Shown here piece after piece: positions 25,315-33,984 of a stretch of 64,000 bases of DNA. The translations under genes were made by a program, and so were the position numbers. Where the stretch lies: the NCBI RefSeq assembly GCF_009498035.1, contig NZ_CP034550.1, positions 9,052,001 to 9,116,000 of the forward strand. The letters run 5' to 3'. Positions within the stretch are counted from its first letter, which is position 1; every line of letters starts with the position of its first letter. The DNA comes from Saccharothrix syringae. GTDB lineage: Bacteria; Actinomycetota; Actinomycetes; Mycobacteriales; Pseudonocardiaceae. The notes beneath the pieces are model-generated. The model was not told the origin of the DNA. It was given only the letters and a program-made list of their open reading frames with translations, and did no database searches.

Positions 25315-26562
25315 TCAGCAGTCGCAGCAGTTGCAGTCGCAGTCGCAGCCCGGGCCGCAGTCGGCGTTGCACCACGCCTCGCGCCCCTTGCCGCTCCACG
25401 GCCCGGGGTGCGGGTCGCGGCAGCAGTACTGGCAGGTGCCGCACTGGTAGAGCACCGCCAGGCACCCCGGCAGCAGCCACCGGCTCACAGGTGGGCGCTG
25501 CAGCTTGGGCCAGAACCACAGGCCGCTGCCCGGACCCGGCTCCGCACCGCCTCTCCGCTTGCCACCCGCGTGCGGCGGGGGCGGGCCGGAGCGGCCGGGG
25601 GCCGACGGCGGGGGCACGGGGCCGGGCACCGGGCCGCGGTGCCCGGGCGGTGGCGTGCCGTGGGCGTACGGGTCCGGCTGCCACCCCTGCGGGCCGCGGT
25701 CGTGCGCGTGCGCCTCGCCGAGGTCGAACGCCCGCCGCACCGACTCGCGCACCTCGTGCACCAGCAGCGCGTGCACCAGGCGGTCGTCGGCGAACTCCGC
25801 CTCGCCCAGCGCCAGCTCGATGCCCAGCGCCGCGTCGTCGCACAGCCGGCGCGCCTCCGCCAACGACGTGCCGGTGGCGAGCAGCGGGTTCCACGCGCCG
25901 GACGCCCGGTCCCCCGCCAGGTCCTCCACCGCGTCCAGCAGGTGCGCCAGCCGCCCGAACAGGCGGCCGACCTCGCGCAGCGGTGCCTCGTTCCCCGGCC
26001 GCCCGGCCAGCAGCGCGGTCCGCGCCGCGGCCTCGCCGGACGCGGTCTCGGTGGGTTCGGTCACGACGAGCAGGGGCGAGCCGACGCGGACGGCCGCCTC
26101 GACCTCGGGTTGCCGCCGCACCGCGTCGACCAGCACCGCGGTGTCGAAGCCGAGGTCGGCGCCGGTGCTCGCGGCCTGCGCCGCCCACTTCCGCGCGACC
26201 TGCCTGCCCACACCGCGCGCGGGCGCGTGCGCGAACGGGCCGTCGCCGTCGGTGACGTGGTCGTCGACCTTCGCCGACGCCAGCACCAGGGACACCGACG
26301 CGGCCAGGCGCGCGCCCGCGCCCACGGCGACGTCGGCCGACTTCATGCCGCGCAGCGCGCACGGCCCGGCGGACCGCCGTGACCGGCCGACCTGCGCCTC
26401 CACCAGCGCGGAGATGACCAGGCCGTCGTAGTTGGTGACCAGGCGGGCCAGGTGGCCGTGGTCGTCGCGCAGCGCCAGGCACAGGCCGCACAGGTGGGCG
26501 AGCCAGGACTCGCGCAGCTCGGGGCCGAGGCGGTTGCGGCAGGGCCGGATGATGCCGAACAT
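25315..26562 (-). CDS. DUF5685 protein with a cysteine-cluster tail
   Basis: 415 residues from ATG 26562. The first ~270 residues are the helical DUF5685 core: MFGIIRPCRNRLGPELRESW, LAHLCGLCLALRDDHGHLAR and LVTNYDGLVISALVEAQ, with conserved Cys residues near the start that suggest metal binding. A long Pro/Gly-rich linker follows (GPVPGPVPPPSAPGRSGPPP). The last ~60 residues hold about 16 cysteines, ending CGPGCDCDCNCCDC. Related actinobacterial proteins are often encoded near natural-product genes but are uncharacterised. The tail looks like a metallothionein-like metal site or a membrane-proximal redox module; neither is proven. Confidence 0.82.
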   Translation of the reverse strand: MFGIIRPCRNRLGPELRESWLAHLCGLCLALRDDHGHLARLVTNYDGLVISALVEAQVGRSRRSAGPCALRGMKSADVAVGAGARLAASVSLVLASAKVDDHVTDGDGPFAHAPARGVGRQVARKWAAQAASTGADLGFDTAVLVDAVRRQPEVEAAVRVGSPLLVVTEPTETASGEAAARTALLAGRPGNEAPLREVGRLFGRLAHLLDAVEDLAGDRASGAWNPLLATGTSLAEARRLCDDAALGIELALGEAEFADDRLVHALLVHEVRESVRRAFDLGEAHAHDRGPQGWQPDPYAHGTPPPGHRGPVPGPVPPPSAPGRSGPPPPHAGGKRRGGAEPGPGSGLWFWPKLQRPPVSRWLLPGCLAVLYQCGTCQYCCRDPHPGPWSGKGREAWCNADCGPGCDCDCNCCDC

Positions 26563-26643
26563 GCCGGGAAGAGTAAGGGATCTTCCTACTTTCGGGTGAC
26601 AAAAGTGAGTGGTCGGCGGGTTCTGCTGAATAGGGTCGGCCCT

Positions 26644-27183
26644 GTGACGCCGAGCTCCGCCGGGACCCGCATGCACATCCACCCGCCGAAGATCGAGTAC
26701 TTCGACCTCGACGCCAAGAGCAACACCGACCCCAAGGGGTACCTGCGGGGCGTCGAGGAGTACCGGCTGACCCGGCACGGCCTCTACATGGCCCGCCCGA
26801 TGCAGGACCACCCGGACATGTCGCACACCGAGTCGTGGCTGCTGCCCGCGCACGGCCTGCGCGTGACCCGCTGGTCGTGGCACCCCGGCCGCGAGCGCGA
26901 CTACGACCTCTACCTGGACGTGGTGGAGATCAGCTCCAGCGGGTCGGTGTGGAAGACCGTCGACCTCTACCTGGACCTCGTCGTGCGCACCGGTCGCGGG
27001 GTGACCGTGCTGGACACCGACGAGCTGCTGGCCGCCCTCGGGCAGGGCCTGATCTCACCCGAACGGGCGCAGTGGGCGCTGGAGACCACGTACCGCGCAG
27101 TGGCCGGCATCGCCCGCCACGATCATGACGCACTGCGATGGTTGGCTGCTCAGGGGACGATCACCACGTGGCGTCGGCGCTAA
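26644..27183 (+). CDS. DUF402 protein, copy 1
   Basis: 179 residues from a GTG that lies 8 nt after TAGGGT (26631-26636), so probably leaderless; the ATG at 26671 is an alternative. DUF402 members adopt an OB/FomD-like barrel that cleaves nucleotide-diphosphate groups in some cases. Visible family features are YRLTRHGLYMARPM, SWLLPAHGLRVTRW and the strand YDLYLDVVEISSSGSVWKT with acidic residues, then VDLYLDLVVRTGRGVTVLDT. A second, diverged DUF402 gene follows after 136 nt, so this is a tandem duplication. The DUF5685 gene diverges from it. Confidence 0.85.
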   Translation: MTPSSAGTRMHIHPPKIEYFDLDAKSNTDPKGYLRGVEEYRLTRHGLYMARPMQDHPDMSHTESWLLPAHGLRVTRWSWHPGRERDYDLYLDVVEISSSGSVWKTVDLYLDLVVRTGRGVTVLDTDELLAALGQGLISPERAQWALETTYRAVAGIARHDHDALRWLAAQGTITTWRRR

Positions 27184-27319
27184 TACAAACAGTGACACCA
27201 GCAGGTCAACAGACCTCTGCTTCCGTCACCGGATAGAGACCGCATACACCACAGACCGTGATGTAACAAATCGACCCGGACAGTTACCCGCCGCACACTT
27301 GCGGCTACCCTCGGATCGC

Positions 27320-27838
27320 GTGGGAGCGGTCATCACACCTCAGTTGGTAGACGTGGTCGACACCGTCAGCGCCGTTCGGAGCTACTCCGGCGGCACGTCG
27401 CGGCACCTGTCCACGTGCCGCGTGGAGGACTGGGGGCTGAAGCTGGAGTGCCCCACCCCCGAGGACCCGTTCTCCGACTCCGAGGTCACCTGGCTGATGC
27501 CCGAGCTGGGGCTGCGGCTGACCCACCACCGGCCGCGCTCCCGGCACGCGCGCAGCGGCCCCAGCGTGCTCAGCGCGGTCCGCGTGCAGCGCGACGGCCG
27601 CGCGTGGCGCACCACGGACCTGCTGCTGGGCCTGGCCGTGCCCGGCGGCACGACCGCGCGGATCGTGCGCTCCGAGGAGTTCGCCGCCGCCGTCGCCGGC
27701 CGGGTGCTGGGCCCCGGTGACGCCGACCAGGCGCTGCGCACCGTGCACCGCACCCTGGAGGAGATCAGCCTGCACCGCCACGACCTGCGGTCCTGGCTGG
27801 TCCACCGGGGTATCTACGACGCCTGGCCGTCCCTGTAG
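27320..27838 (+). CDS. DUF402-like protein, copy 2 (diverged)
   Basis: 172 residues from GTG 27320, 9 nt after TACCCT (27306-27311). It aligns with the upstream copy along most of its length (TWLMPELGLRLTHHRP against SWLLPAHGLRVTRWSW; AWRTTDLLLGLAVPGG against VWKTVDLYLDLVVRTG), and both end in an HDLRSWL or HDALRWL motif. The acidic YDLYLD metal-binding strand of copy 1 is replaced by neutral and basic residues (SVLSAVRVQRDGR), so the second copy may have lost enzymatic activity. Its 3' end overlaps the convergent coaE gene by 25 nt. Confidence 0.72.
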   Translation: MGAVITPQLVDVVDTVSAVRSYSGGTSRHLSTCRVEDWGLKLECPTPEDPFSDSEVTWLMPELGLRLTHHRPRSRHARSGPSVLSAVRVQRDGRAWRTTDLLLGLAVPGGTTARIVRSEEFAAAVAGRVLGPGDADQALRTVHRTLEEISLHRHDLRSWLVHRGIYDAWPSL

Positions 27839-28980
27839 AACCGGGCGGTCGCCGCGTCCATCCACGGCTCCTTGGCGTCCGCGTAGGCCAGGCTGGCCGC
27901 ATCGCCCCGGTGCTTCTCGGCCAGCTCCAGCTTGAGCGCCTGGTACTCCGCGCGCGCCGCGTCGTCGGCCCGCAGCCAGTCGCGGAACCGGATCGCCCAC
28001 TCCCACGCCGGCCCGCCCTCGACCCGCACGTGCAGGTTGACCCGCCGCGCCGGGTCCGCGCCCACGTGCAAGCGCTTGCGCCACCGCCCCGGGTCGTCGC
28101 CGGGGTGCCGCACGGCGTCCTCGGCGTCGCCCACGGGCGGGAAACCCGCGTCCGCGAGCGCGTCCGCCAGCCCGACGGCCTCCTCCAGCGACCGCACGCC
28201 CAGCTGGAGGTCCAGCACGTCCTTGGCCGCCAGCCCCGGCACCGCCGTGGAGCCGATGTGCTCGACCGGGCGACCGCCGGCCACCACCCCGAGGCGAGCC
28301 GCGACCCGCTCGGCCTGCACGGGCCACGTCTCGTCGTAGGGCACCACGACCGGCGGGGTGGACGGCAGGCGGCGCAGCCGGACGTTGGCCTCGTAGCGCA
28401 CCAGCCGGTCCGCCCACAGCTCGTCGACCCGGGCCAGCACCAGGTCCGGGGTGCCGGTGTTGTCCAGCCACACGTCGGCGACCCGGCGGCGCTGCTCCTC
28501 GGTGGCCTGGGCGGCGATGCGCCGGCGGGCGTCGTCCTCGGGCAGGCCCCGGTCGCGCAGCCGCGCCAGCCGCTGGTCGACCTCCGCGTGCACGATCAGC
28601 ACCAGGTGGTACAGCGGCGCCATGCCGTTCTCCACCAGCAGCGGGACGTCGTGCACGACGACCGCGTCGGCGGGCGCGGCGGCGATCAGCTCGGCGGTGC
28701 GGGCGGCGATCCTCGGGTGCGTGATGCCGTTGAGGGTGGCGCGGGCGGCCTCGTCGCTGAACACCTTCGCGGCCAGGGCCGCGCGGTCGAGCGCACCGCC
28801 CGCGCCCAGCACGCCCGGCCCGAACGCCTCGACGACCTCGCGCAGGCCGTCGGTGCCGGGTTCGACCACCTCGCGGGCCAGCCGGTCGGCGTCCACGACC
28901 ACCGCGCCGTGCTCGGCGAGCCTGCCCGCCACCGTCGACTTGCCCGACCCGATCCCGCCGGAGAGACCCACGCGCAACAT
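27814..28980 (-). CDS. coaE: Dephospho-CoA kinase fused to a GrpB-like domain
   Basis: 388 residues. Residues 1-200 are CoaE, the last enzyme of coenzyme A synthesis (phosphorylates the ribose 3'-OH of dephospho-CoA): P-loop VGLSGGIGSGKSTVAGRLAE, VVDADRLAREVVEPG, and the lid region VVVHDVPLLVENGMAPLYH. From about 210 the sequence turns into a GrpB/UPF0157 nucleotidyltransferase-like domain (VVPYDETWPVQAERVAARLG, VEHIGSTAVPGLAAKDVLDL), a fusion typical of actinobacteria whose role is not known. The convergent DUF402 gene overlaps its end. Confidence 0.96.
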   Translation of the reverse strand: MLRVGLSGGIGSGKSTVAGRLAEHGAVVVDADRLAREVVEPGTDGLREVVEAFGPGVLGAGGALDRAALAAKVFSDEAARATLNGITHPRIAARTAELIAAAPADAVVVHDVPLLVENGMAPLYHLVLIVHAEVDQRLARLRDRGLPEDDARRRIAAQATEEQRRRVADVWLDNTGTPDLVLARVDELWADRLVRYEANVRLRRLPSTPPVVVPYDETWPVQAERVAARLGVVAGGRPVEHIGSTAVPGLAAKDVLDLQLGVRSLEEAVGLADALADAGFPPVGDAEDAVRHPGDDPGRWRKRLHVGADPARRVNLHVRVEGGPAWEWAIRFRDWLRADDAARAEYQALKLELAEKHRGDAASLAYADAKEPWMDAATARFYRDGQAS

Positions 28981-29008
28981 GCCGCACAGCCTAGGGGCGC
29001 GGTACCGG

Positions 29009-29617
29009 TCAGGCGTCCTCGACCGGCGTCATGGACTGCTGCGCCACCGCCGCCAGGAAGGCGCCCACCGCCTCGTCCGGCGCGACCCCGGCCTTGGCGC
29101 GTGACACGAACGTGGTCTTGCCGAGGGAGCCGACGAGCAGCCGCTCGTCCTTGGTGACCACCAGGGACGCCTTCTGCCTGCCCACGTCGACCTGGCTGAC
29201 CGAGGCCCCCTCGCGGCGCTCGGCGTCGACGCTCTCGGCGACCCGGTTCGCGGCGGTGGCCTCGTCGGTGTACTTGGCCAGGCCGACCACCACCGGCGCG
29301 GTGAGCAGCACCTGGCGCTCGACGCCGTAGTAGCAGTCGATCTTGGCGGTGCGGCCGATCGACGGCTCCGGGATGCCGATGACCTGCTTGAGCTCACCGG
29401 GCAGCTCCCGGCCCAGGCGCGCGTGCAGCACGTCCACCGGGACGATCAGCTCGCAGTCGTCGGGCAGGTCCCGGTCGACCATCTGCGGTGCGCGGGTGAC
29501 CGTGGTGGCCGGGAGGATCGTCGGGATCGCCGGCGCCACCGGGGGCGGGGGCGGCTCCGACGAGCACGCCGAGCACACGACCGCCAGCAGCGCGAGCACC
29601 ACCATCCGAGCACCCAT
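29009..29617 (-). CDS. Lipoprotein of unknown function (DUF3558-like)
   Basis: 202 residues. The N-terminus MGARMVVLALLAVVCSACSS is a lipoprotein signal peptide, with Cys18 the likely lipidated residue. A Pro-rich linker (EPPPPPVAPAIPTILPATT) leads to a ~140-residue domain with two further cysteines (DDCELIV and KIDCYYG) that could form a disulfide. The layout resembles the DUF3558 lipoproteins common in Pseudonocardiales. It should sit on the outer face of the membrane. It ends 28 nt upstream of the coaE start on the same strand, so both may be in one transcript. Confidence 0.75.
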   Translation of the reverse strand: MGARMVVLALLAVVCSACSSEPPPPPVAPAIPTILPATTVTRAPQMVDRDLPDDCELIVPVDVLHARLGRELPGELKQVIGIPEPSIGRTAKIDCYYGVERQVLLTAPVVVGLAKYTDEATAANRVAESVDAERREGASVSQVDVGRQKASLVVTKDERLLVGSLGKTTFVSRAKAGVAPDEAVGAFLAAVAQQSMTPVEDA

Positions 29618-29767
29618 AGGGGGATCAATTTAGCGCAACGGCCGGTGCCCGCACGGGGTGATCACCCGTCGTCACCCGCCTGCCGGACAACGCCCGCGGC
29701 GGGTCCCGGCGACGGCGCGCCGGACGCGGCAGACCGCGGGCCCGGCGACGACAGCCCCGGGAAACGG

Positions 29768-29804
29768 CGGTCGCCCCCCGCCCGAGGTGGGCGAGGGGCG
29801 ACCG
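29768..29804 (-). terminator. Hairpin terminator after rpsA
   Basis: CGGTCGCCCC at 29768-29777 pairs perfectly with 29795-29804, with an inner CGCCC/GGGCG extension. It lies 28 nt beyond the rpsA stop codon and should end its transcript. Confidence 0.8.
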
Positions 29805-29831
29805 CGGTTCAGCTCGACCGAGCCGGAGGGG

Positions 29832-31322
29832 TCAGGCGCCGCCCGACAGCTTCTCCCGCAGGGCCGCCAGCTGCTCGTCGCTGGCCAGGGTGCCGCCGGC
29901 CTGGGCCGGGGCGCCCGAGGAAGCGGCGGCCGGGGCCTCGCCACCGGACGAGTAGTTGGTCTCGCCGGCGGCCTCCTCCTCGGCGGCCGCGGCCTTGGCG
30001 ACCTGCTTCATGTGGGCCTCGTAGCGCGTGTGGGCCTCGGCGTACTGCCGCTCCCACTCCTCGCGCTGCTTGTCGAAGCCCTCCTGCCACTCCTGGGTCT
30101 CCGGGTCGAAGCCCTCGGGGTAGATGTAGTTGCCCTGGTCGTCGTACTCGGCGGCCATGCCGTACTGGGTCGGGTCGAACTCCGAGTCCGGCGTGAAGCC
30201 CTCGTTGGCCTGCTTGAGCGAGAGCGAGATCCGGCGGCGGTCCAGGTCGATGTCGATGACCTTGACCATGACGTCGTCGCCGACCTGCACGACCTGCTCC
30301 GGGATCTCCACGTGGCGCTCGGCCAGCTCGGAGATGTGGACCAGGCCCTCGATGCCCTCGTCGACCCGGACGAACGCGCCGAACGGAACCAGCTTGGTGA
30401 CCTTGCCCGGCACGATCTGGCCGATCGCGTGGGTGCGGGCGAACTGGCGCCACGGGTCTTCCTGCGTCGCCTTGAGCGACAGCGACACGCGCTCGCGCTC
30501 CATGTCGACGTCCAGGACCTCGACCGTGACCTCCTGGCCGACCTCGACGACCTCGGACGGGTGGTCGATGTGCTTCCAGGACAGCTCGGAGACGTGCACC
30601 AGGCCGTCCACGCCGCCCAGGTCGACGAACGCGCCGAAGTTGACGATCGAGGACACGACGCCCTTGCGGACCTGGCCCTTCTGCAGCTGGTTGAGGAACT
30701 CGCTGCGGACCTCGGACTGCGTCTGCTCCAGCCACGCCCGGCGGGACAGGACCACGTTGTTGCGGTTCTTGTCCAGCTCGATGATCTTGGCTTCGAGTTC
30801 GCGGCCCACGTAGGGCTGCAGGTCGCGCACGCGCCGCATCTCCACCAGCGAGGCGGGGAGGAAGCCGCGCAGGCCGATGTCCAGGATCAGGCCGCCCTTG
30901 ACGACCTCGATGACCGTGCCGCGGACCGGCTCGTCCTTCTCCTTGAGGGCCTCGATGGTGCCCCAGGCGCGCTCGTACTGGGCGCGCTTCTTGGAGAGGA
31001 TCAGCCGACCTTCCTTGTCCTCCTTCTGGAGGACGAGGGCCTCGACCTCGTCACCGACCTTCACAACCTCGTTGGGGTCGACGTCGTGCTTGATCGACAA
31101 CTCGCGCGAGGGGATGACGCCCTCGGTCTTGTAGCCGATGTCGAGCAGGACCTCGTCCCGGTCGACCTTGACGATGGTGCCCTCGACGATATCGCCATCG
31201 TTGAAGTACTTGATGGTCTTGTCGATGGCGGCGAGGAAGTCCTCCTCCGTCCCGATATCGTTGATAGCGATCTGCTGCTTCGGCGCGGTGGCAGCCGGGA
31301 CAGTGGTGGTGTCGGTGGACAT
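29832..31322 (-). CDS. rpsA: 30S ribosomal protein S1
   Basis: 496 residues with four S1 RNA-binding repeats, the normal actinobacterial length (six in E. coli). Repeat beginnings are visible: GDIVEGTIVKVDRDEVLLDI, GTVIEVVKGGLILDIGLRGF, GVVSSIVNFGAFVDLGGVDG and GKVTKLVPFGAFVRVDEGIE. S1 binds mRNA and helps ribosomes load it. The C-terminus is an Ala/Glu/Gly-rich disordered tail. The gene is highly expressed in all bacteria; its leader carries a moderately placed GGAG, and the strong hairpin after it marks the transcript end. Confidence 0.98.
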   Translation of the reverse strand: MSTDTTTVPAATAPKQQIAINDIGTEEDFLAAIDKTIKYFNDGDIVEGTIVKVDRDEVLLDIGYKTEGVIPSRELSIKHDVDPNEVVKVGDEVEALVLQKEDKEGRLILSKKRAQYERAWGTIEALKEKDEPVRGTVIEVVKGGLILDIGLRGFLPASLVEMRRVRDLQPYVGRELEAKIIELDKNRNNVVLSRRAWLEQTQSEVRSEFLNQLQKGQVRKGVVSSIVNFGAFVDLGGVDGLVHVSELSWKHIDHPSEVVEVGQEVTVEVLDVDMERERVSLSLKATQEDPWRQFARTHAIGQIVPGKVTKLVPFGAFVRVDEGIEGLVHISELAERHVEIPEQVVQVGDDVMVKVIDIDLDRRRISLSLKQANEGFTPDSEFDPTQYGMAAEYDDQGNYIYPEGFDPETQEWQEGFDKQREEWERQYAEAHTRYEAHMKQVAKAAAAEEEAAGETNYSSGGEAPAAASSGAPAQAGGTLASDEQLAALREKLSGGA

Positions 31323-31515
31323 CAGGTAGGTGGCTCCGGTACGGATTGGGTTAGTTGGCCTGCGGGTTTGACGCTGGTGCGGCGGGCACGCCCCGACCGC
31401 GAAGACCGACTCACCAGGTGATCACCGATCATGAGCAGCGCGAACCCACTACGCAGGCGATATCGTACGCGGCTCGGCGCAGGCCGGGCAAACCGGTCCC
31501 CTGGAATGGAGCAGT

Positions 31516-32346
31516 GTGTCCGACCAGCACGCGAGCGCCGAACTGGCGCTCGGCACCACCGGCATCGCCAAGCGGGCCGCGGACGCGGACGAGTCCCGCG
31601 CCGCCAACCGCGCGTGGTGGGACGCCGACGCCGACGACTACCACGCCGAGCACGGCGACTTCCTGGGCCGGGCCGACTTCGTGTGGTGCCCGGAGGGGGT
31701 GCGCGAGGCCGACGCGCGCTACCTGGGCGACGTGCGGGGGCGCCGGGTGCTGGAGGTGGGCTGCGGCTCGGCGCCGTGCGCGCGCTGGCTGGCCGGGCAG
31801 GGCGCGCACGCGGTGGCGCTGGACCTGTCGGCGGGGATGCTGCGGCACGCCCGCGCGGGCAACGAGGCCACCGGCCTGGCCGTGCCGCTGGTGCAGGCCA
31901 GCGCCGACCAGCTGCCGTTCCGGGCCGGGTCCTTCGACGCCGCGTGCTCGGCGTTCGGCGGGGTGCCGTTCGTGGCGGACGTGGGCGAGGTGTTCCGGGA
32001 GGTGGCCCGGGTGCTGCGGCCGGGCGCGCCGTGGGTGTTCTCCGTGACTCACCCGATCCGGTGGATCTTCCCGGACGACCCGGGGCCGGGCGGGCTCACC
32101 GTGACGCAGTCGTACTTCGACCGGACCCCGTACGTGGAGGTCGACGACGAGGGCCGGGCGACCTACGTGGAGCACCACCGGACCCTGGGCGACTACGTGC
32201 GGGCCCTCGGCGGCGCGGGCCTGGAGCTGGTGGACCTGGTGGAGCCCGAGTGGCCCGCCGGGCACACCCGGCAGTGGGGGCAGTGGAGCCCGCTGCGCGG
32301 GCGGCTGTTCCCGGGCACCGCGATCTTCCGCACCCGCAAGCCGTAG
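31516..32346 (+). CDS. Class I SAM-dependent methyltransferase
   Basis: 276 residues, GTG start behind GGAG. A Rossmann-fold methyltransferase: RRVLEVGCGSAPCARWLAGQ is motif I for S-adenosylmethionine, AVALDLSAGMLRHAR motif II, VQASADQLPFRAGSFDAACS motif III and VLRPGAPWVFSVTHP the post-motif region. The closest general group is the UbiE/Coq5-like family of small-molecule methyltransferases. The substrate is unknown; no biosynthetic cluster surrounds it. It diverges from rpsA, and the frameshifted GNAT gene follows 10 nt after it. Confidence 0.93.
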   Translation: MSDQHASAELALGTTGIAKRAADADESRAANRAWWDADADDYHAEHGDFLGRADFVWCPEGVREADARYLGDVRGRRVLEVGCGSAPCARWLAGQGAHAVALDLSAGMLRHARAGNEATGLAVPLVQASADQLPFRAGSFDAACSAFGGVPFVADVGEVFREVARVLRPGAPWVFSVTHPIRWIFPDDPGPGGLTVTQSYFDRTPYVEVDDEGRATYVEHHRTLGDYVRALGGAGLELVDLVEPEWPAGHTRQWGQWSPLRGRLFPGTAIFRTRKP

Positions 32347-32356
32347 CCTGCCTGGC

Positions 32357-33279
32357 ATGACCGTCGGGCGGGGGCTGGTGGAGGCGCAGGGAGCGCGCTT
32401 CGCGAGCATCGACCCGCTGCTGCCCGCGGTGACCGCGCCCGGCGACGGCGACGTGGTCACCGCGGCGCTGCCGGACGGCACGCGGGTCGCGGGCGTGCTC
32501 GGGCACCAGGTGCACGACCGCCGCTCCCCCGCCCGGCTGTGGTCGGCCACCGAGGTGTGGGAGCTGTCGCCGCTGCTGGGCGGCGCGGGCGCGGCGGGCA
32601 TGGACGCGCTGCTGCGGGCCTGGCGCAAGCGGCTGGACCTGGTGCGGCCGGCCGAGCGGGACTCGGCGTGCGTGCTGACCTGGCCGAGCCGGGACGCCGA
32701 GGCGACCAGGGCGCTGCTGGACCACGGCCTCGTGCCGCTGACCGTGATCGCGGTGCGGCAGGCGCCGAACCCGCCGGTGCCGGGCGGCGCGACGATCCGC
32801 CGGGCCACGCCCGCGGACCTGGAGGCCGTGCTGGACCTGGCGCTGGCCGAGCTGCACTACTCGTCGATGGTCGGTTCCACGGTGCGGCGGCCGGACGCGG
32901 TGCAGCTCAGCGGCGGTCGCTGGCCGAGCGGCTGGCCGCGGGCGGCCCGACGTGGCTGGCCGAGCGGGACGGCGTGGCGGTGGGCCTGGCCGAGTGCGCG
33001 GTGGTGACCGCGGAGCCGGGCAACTGGACCGGGACGCGCCTGCCGCCGGGCCGCTGGGGGTACGTCAACTGCGTGTCGGTGCTGCCGGGCGCGCGGGGCA
33101 CCGGCGTGGGGCGGCAGCTGATGGCGTTCGCGCACCGCGAGCTGGCCCGGCTGGGCACGGTCGGCACCTACCTCTACTACAACCCGCCGAACCCGCTGTC
33201 CTCGGTGTTCTGGCCCCGGCAGGGCTACCGCCCGCTCTGGACCATGTGGGAGGTGCGCCCGGCGGGCGCCTTGCGCTAG
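32357..33279 (+). pseudogene. GNAT-family acetyltransferase broken by a -1 frameshift
   Basis: The reading frame from 32357 encodes an N-terminal GNAT-like half ending in ELHYSSMVGSTVRRPDAVQL and then degenerates into Arg/Trp-rich nonsense. The frame shifted by -1 from about 32905 continues with RRSLAERLAAGGPTWLAERD, then the acetyl-CoA motif PGARGTGVGRQLMAFAHREL and LYYNPPNPLSSVFWPRQGY, a normal C-terminus to 33279. One missing base near CAGCTCAGCGG (about 32908-32918) would restore a ~307-residue protein. Either a true pseudogene or a sequencing error. TAGCCT at 32345-32350 suggests a leaderless start. Confidence 0.82.
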
Positions 33280-33323
33280 GTCACACCCCCTCGGGTTGCG
33301 GGTGGCCGAAGTCCGCGCAACTA

Positions 33324-33347
33324 TTTGAACTGACCGGTCAGTTCAAA
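33324..33347. promoter_or_regulatory. 24-bp perfect palindromic operator
   Basis: A perfect palindrome: TTTGAACTGACC at 33324-33335 is followed by its exact reverse complement. The centre GACCGGTC is typical of TetR-family operators. It lies 14 nt before the first gene of the YhgE/Pip operon and covers the likely ribosome-binding and promoter region, so the TetR protein encoded at the end of this operon is the natural candidate to bind. Confidence 0.88.
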
Positions 33348-33360
33348 AGGAGGTCGCGAG

Positions 33361-33984
33361 GTGGAGGTCCACGCCAGGCGCGTCGGGGTCACCGGCCCGC
33401 ACGGTCCGCTGCTCGAACCCACGTCGCTGCTGGTCCCGCCCGGTGAGCTGGTGCTCGTGGCGGGCGACCCGGGCGCCGGGCACACCGCGCTGGCCCTGGT
33501 GCTGTCCGGGCGGATGCGGCCGGGCACGGGTGAGGTCTCCCCCACCGCGGCCGAGCTGCGCCGGCGCGTCGTCCCGGTGGACTCCCCCGGCGTCGACGAG
33601 CCCGAGCCGGCACTGCCGCTGGCGGCCGTGGTCGGCGAGGAGCTGGCCCTCAACGGCGCCCCCAGCGGCCGCAAGGCGGTGGCCGACTGGCTGGTCGAGC
33701 GCGGCGCGGACCGCCACCTCGGCACCCGCTTCGAACGGGTGCCCGCCCAGGTCAGGTGCTCGCTGCTGCTGGAGCTGGCGGCCGGGCGGCCGGACGCGCG
33801 GGTGCTCGTGCTCGACTCGCCGGACCGCTACCACGGCGACCCGGCCGGCTGGCTGGACCTGGCCCGCGCGCGGGTCACCCCCGAGCTGTCGGTGGTCGTG
33901 CTGTGCACCACCGCCTCGGCGGCCCTGCTGGACGTGCCCGCCGCGCGGATCGGCGCGGACAACGTGACCGAGGAGGCCCGGTGA
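33361..33984 (+). CDS. Degenerate ABC-type ATPase-like protein of a YhgE/Pip operon
   Basis: 207 residues, GTG start behind AAAAGGAGG. The fold is that of an ABC ATPase, but key residues are altered: Walker A reads VAGDPGAGHTALALVLSG, with His in place of the catalytic lysine, and Walker B reads VLVLDSPDRYHG, lacking the glutamate. There is no LSGGQ signature. It is therefore unlikely to hydrolyse ATP. Similar small proteins precede YhgE/Pip genes in actinobacteria; they may be structural partners. Its stop codon overlaps the start of the Pip gene by 4 nt. Confidence 0.75.
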   Translation: MEVHARRVGVTGPHGPLLEPTSLLVPPGELVLVAGDPGAGHTALALVLSGRMRPGTGEVSPTAAELRRRVVPVDSPGVDEPEPALPLAAVVGEELALNGAPSGRKAVADWLVERGADRHLGTRFERVPAQVRCSLLLELAAGRPDARVLVLDSPDRYHGDPAGWLDLARARVTPELSVVVLCTTASAALLDVPAARIGADNVTEEAR

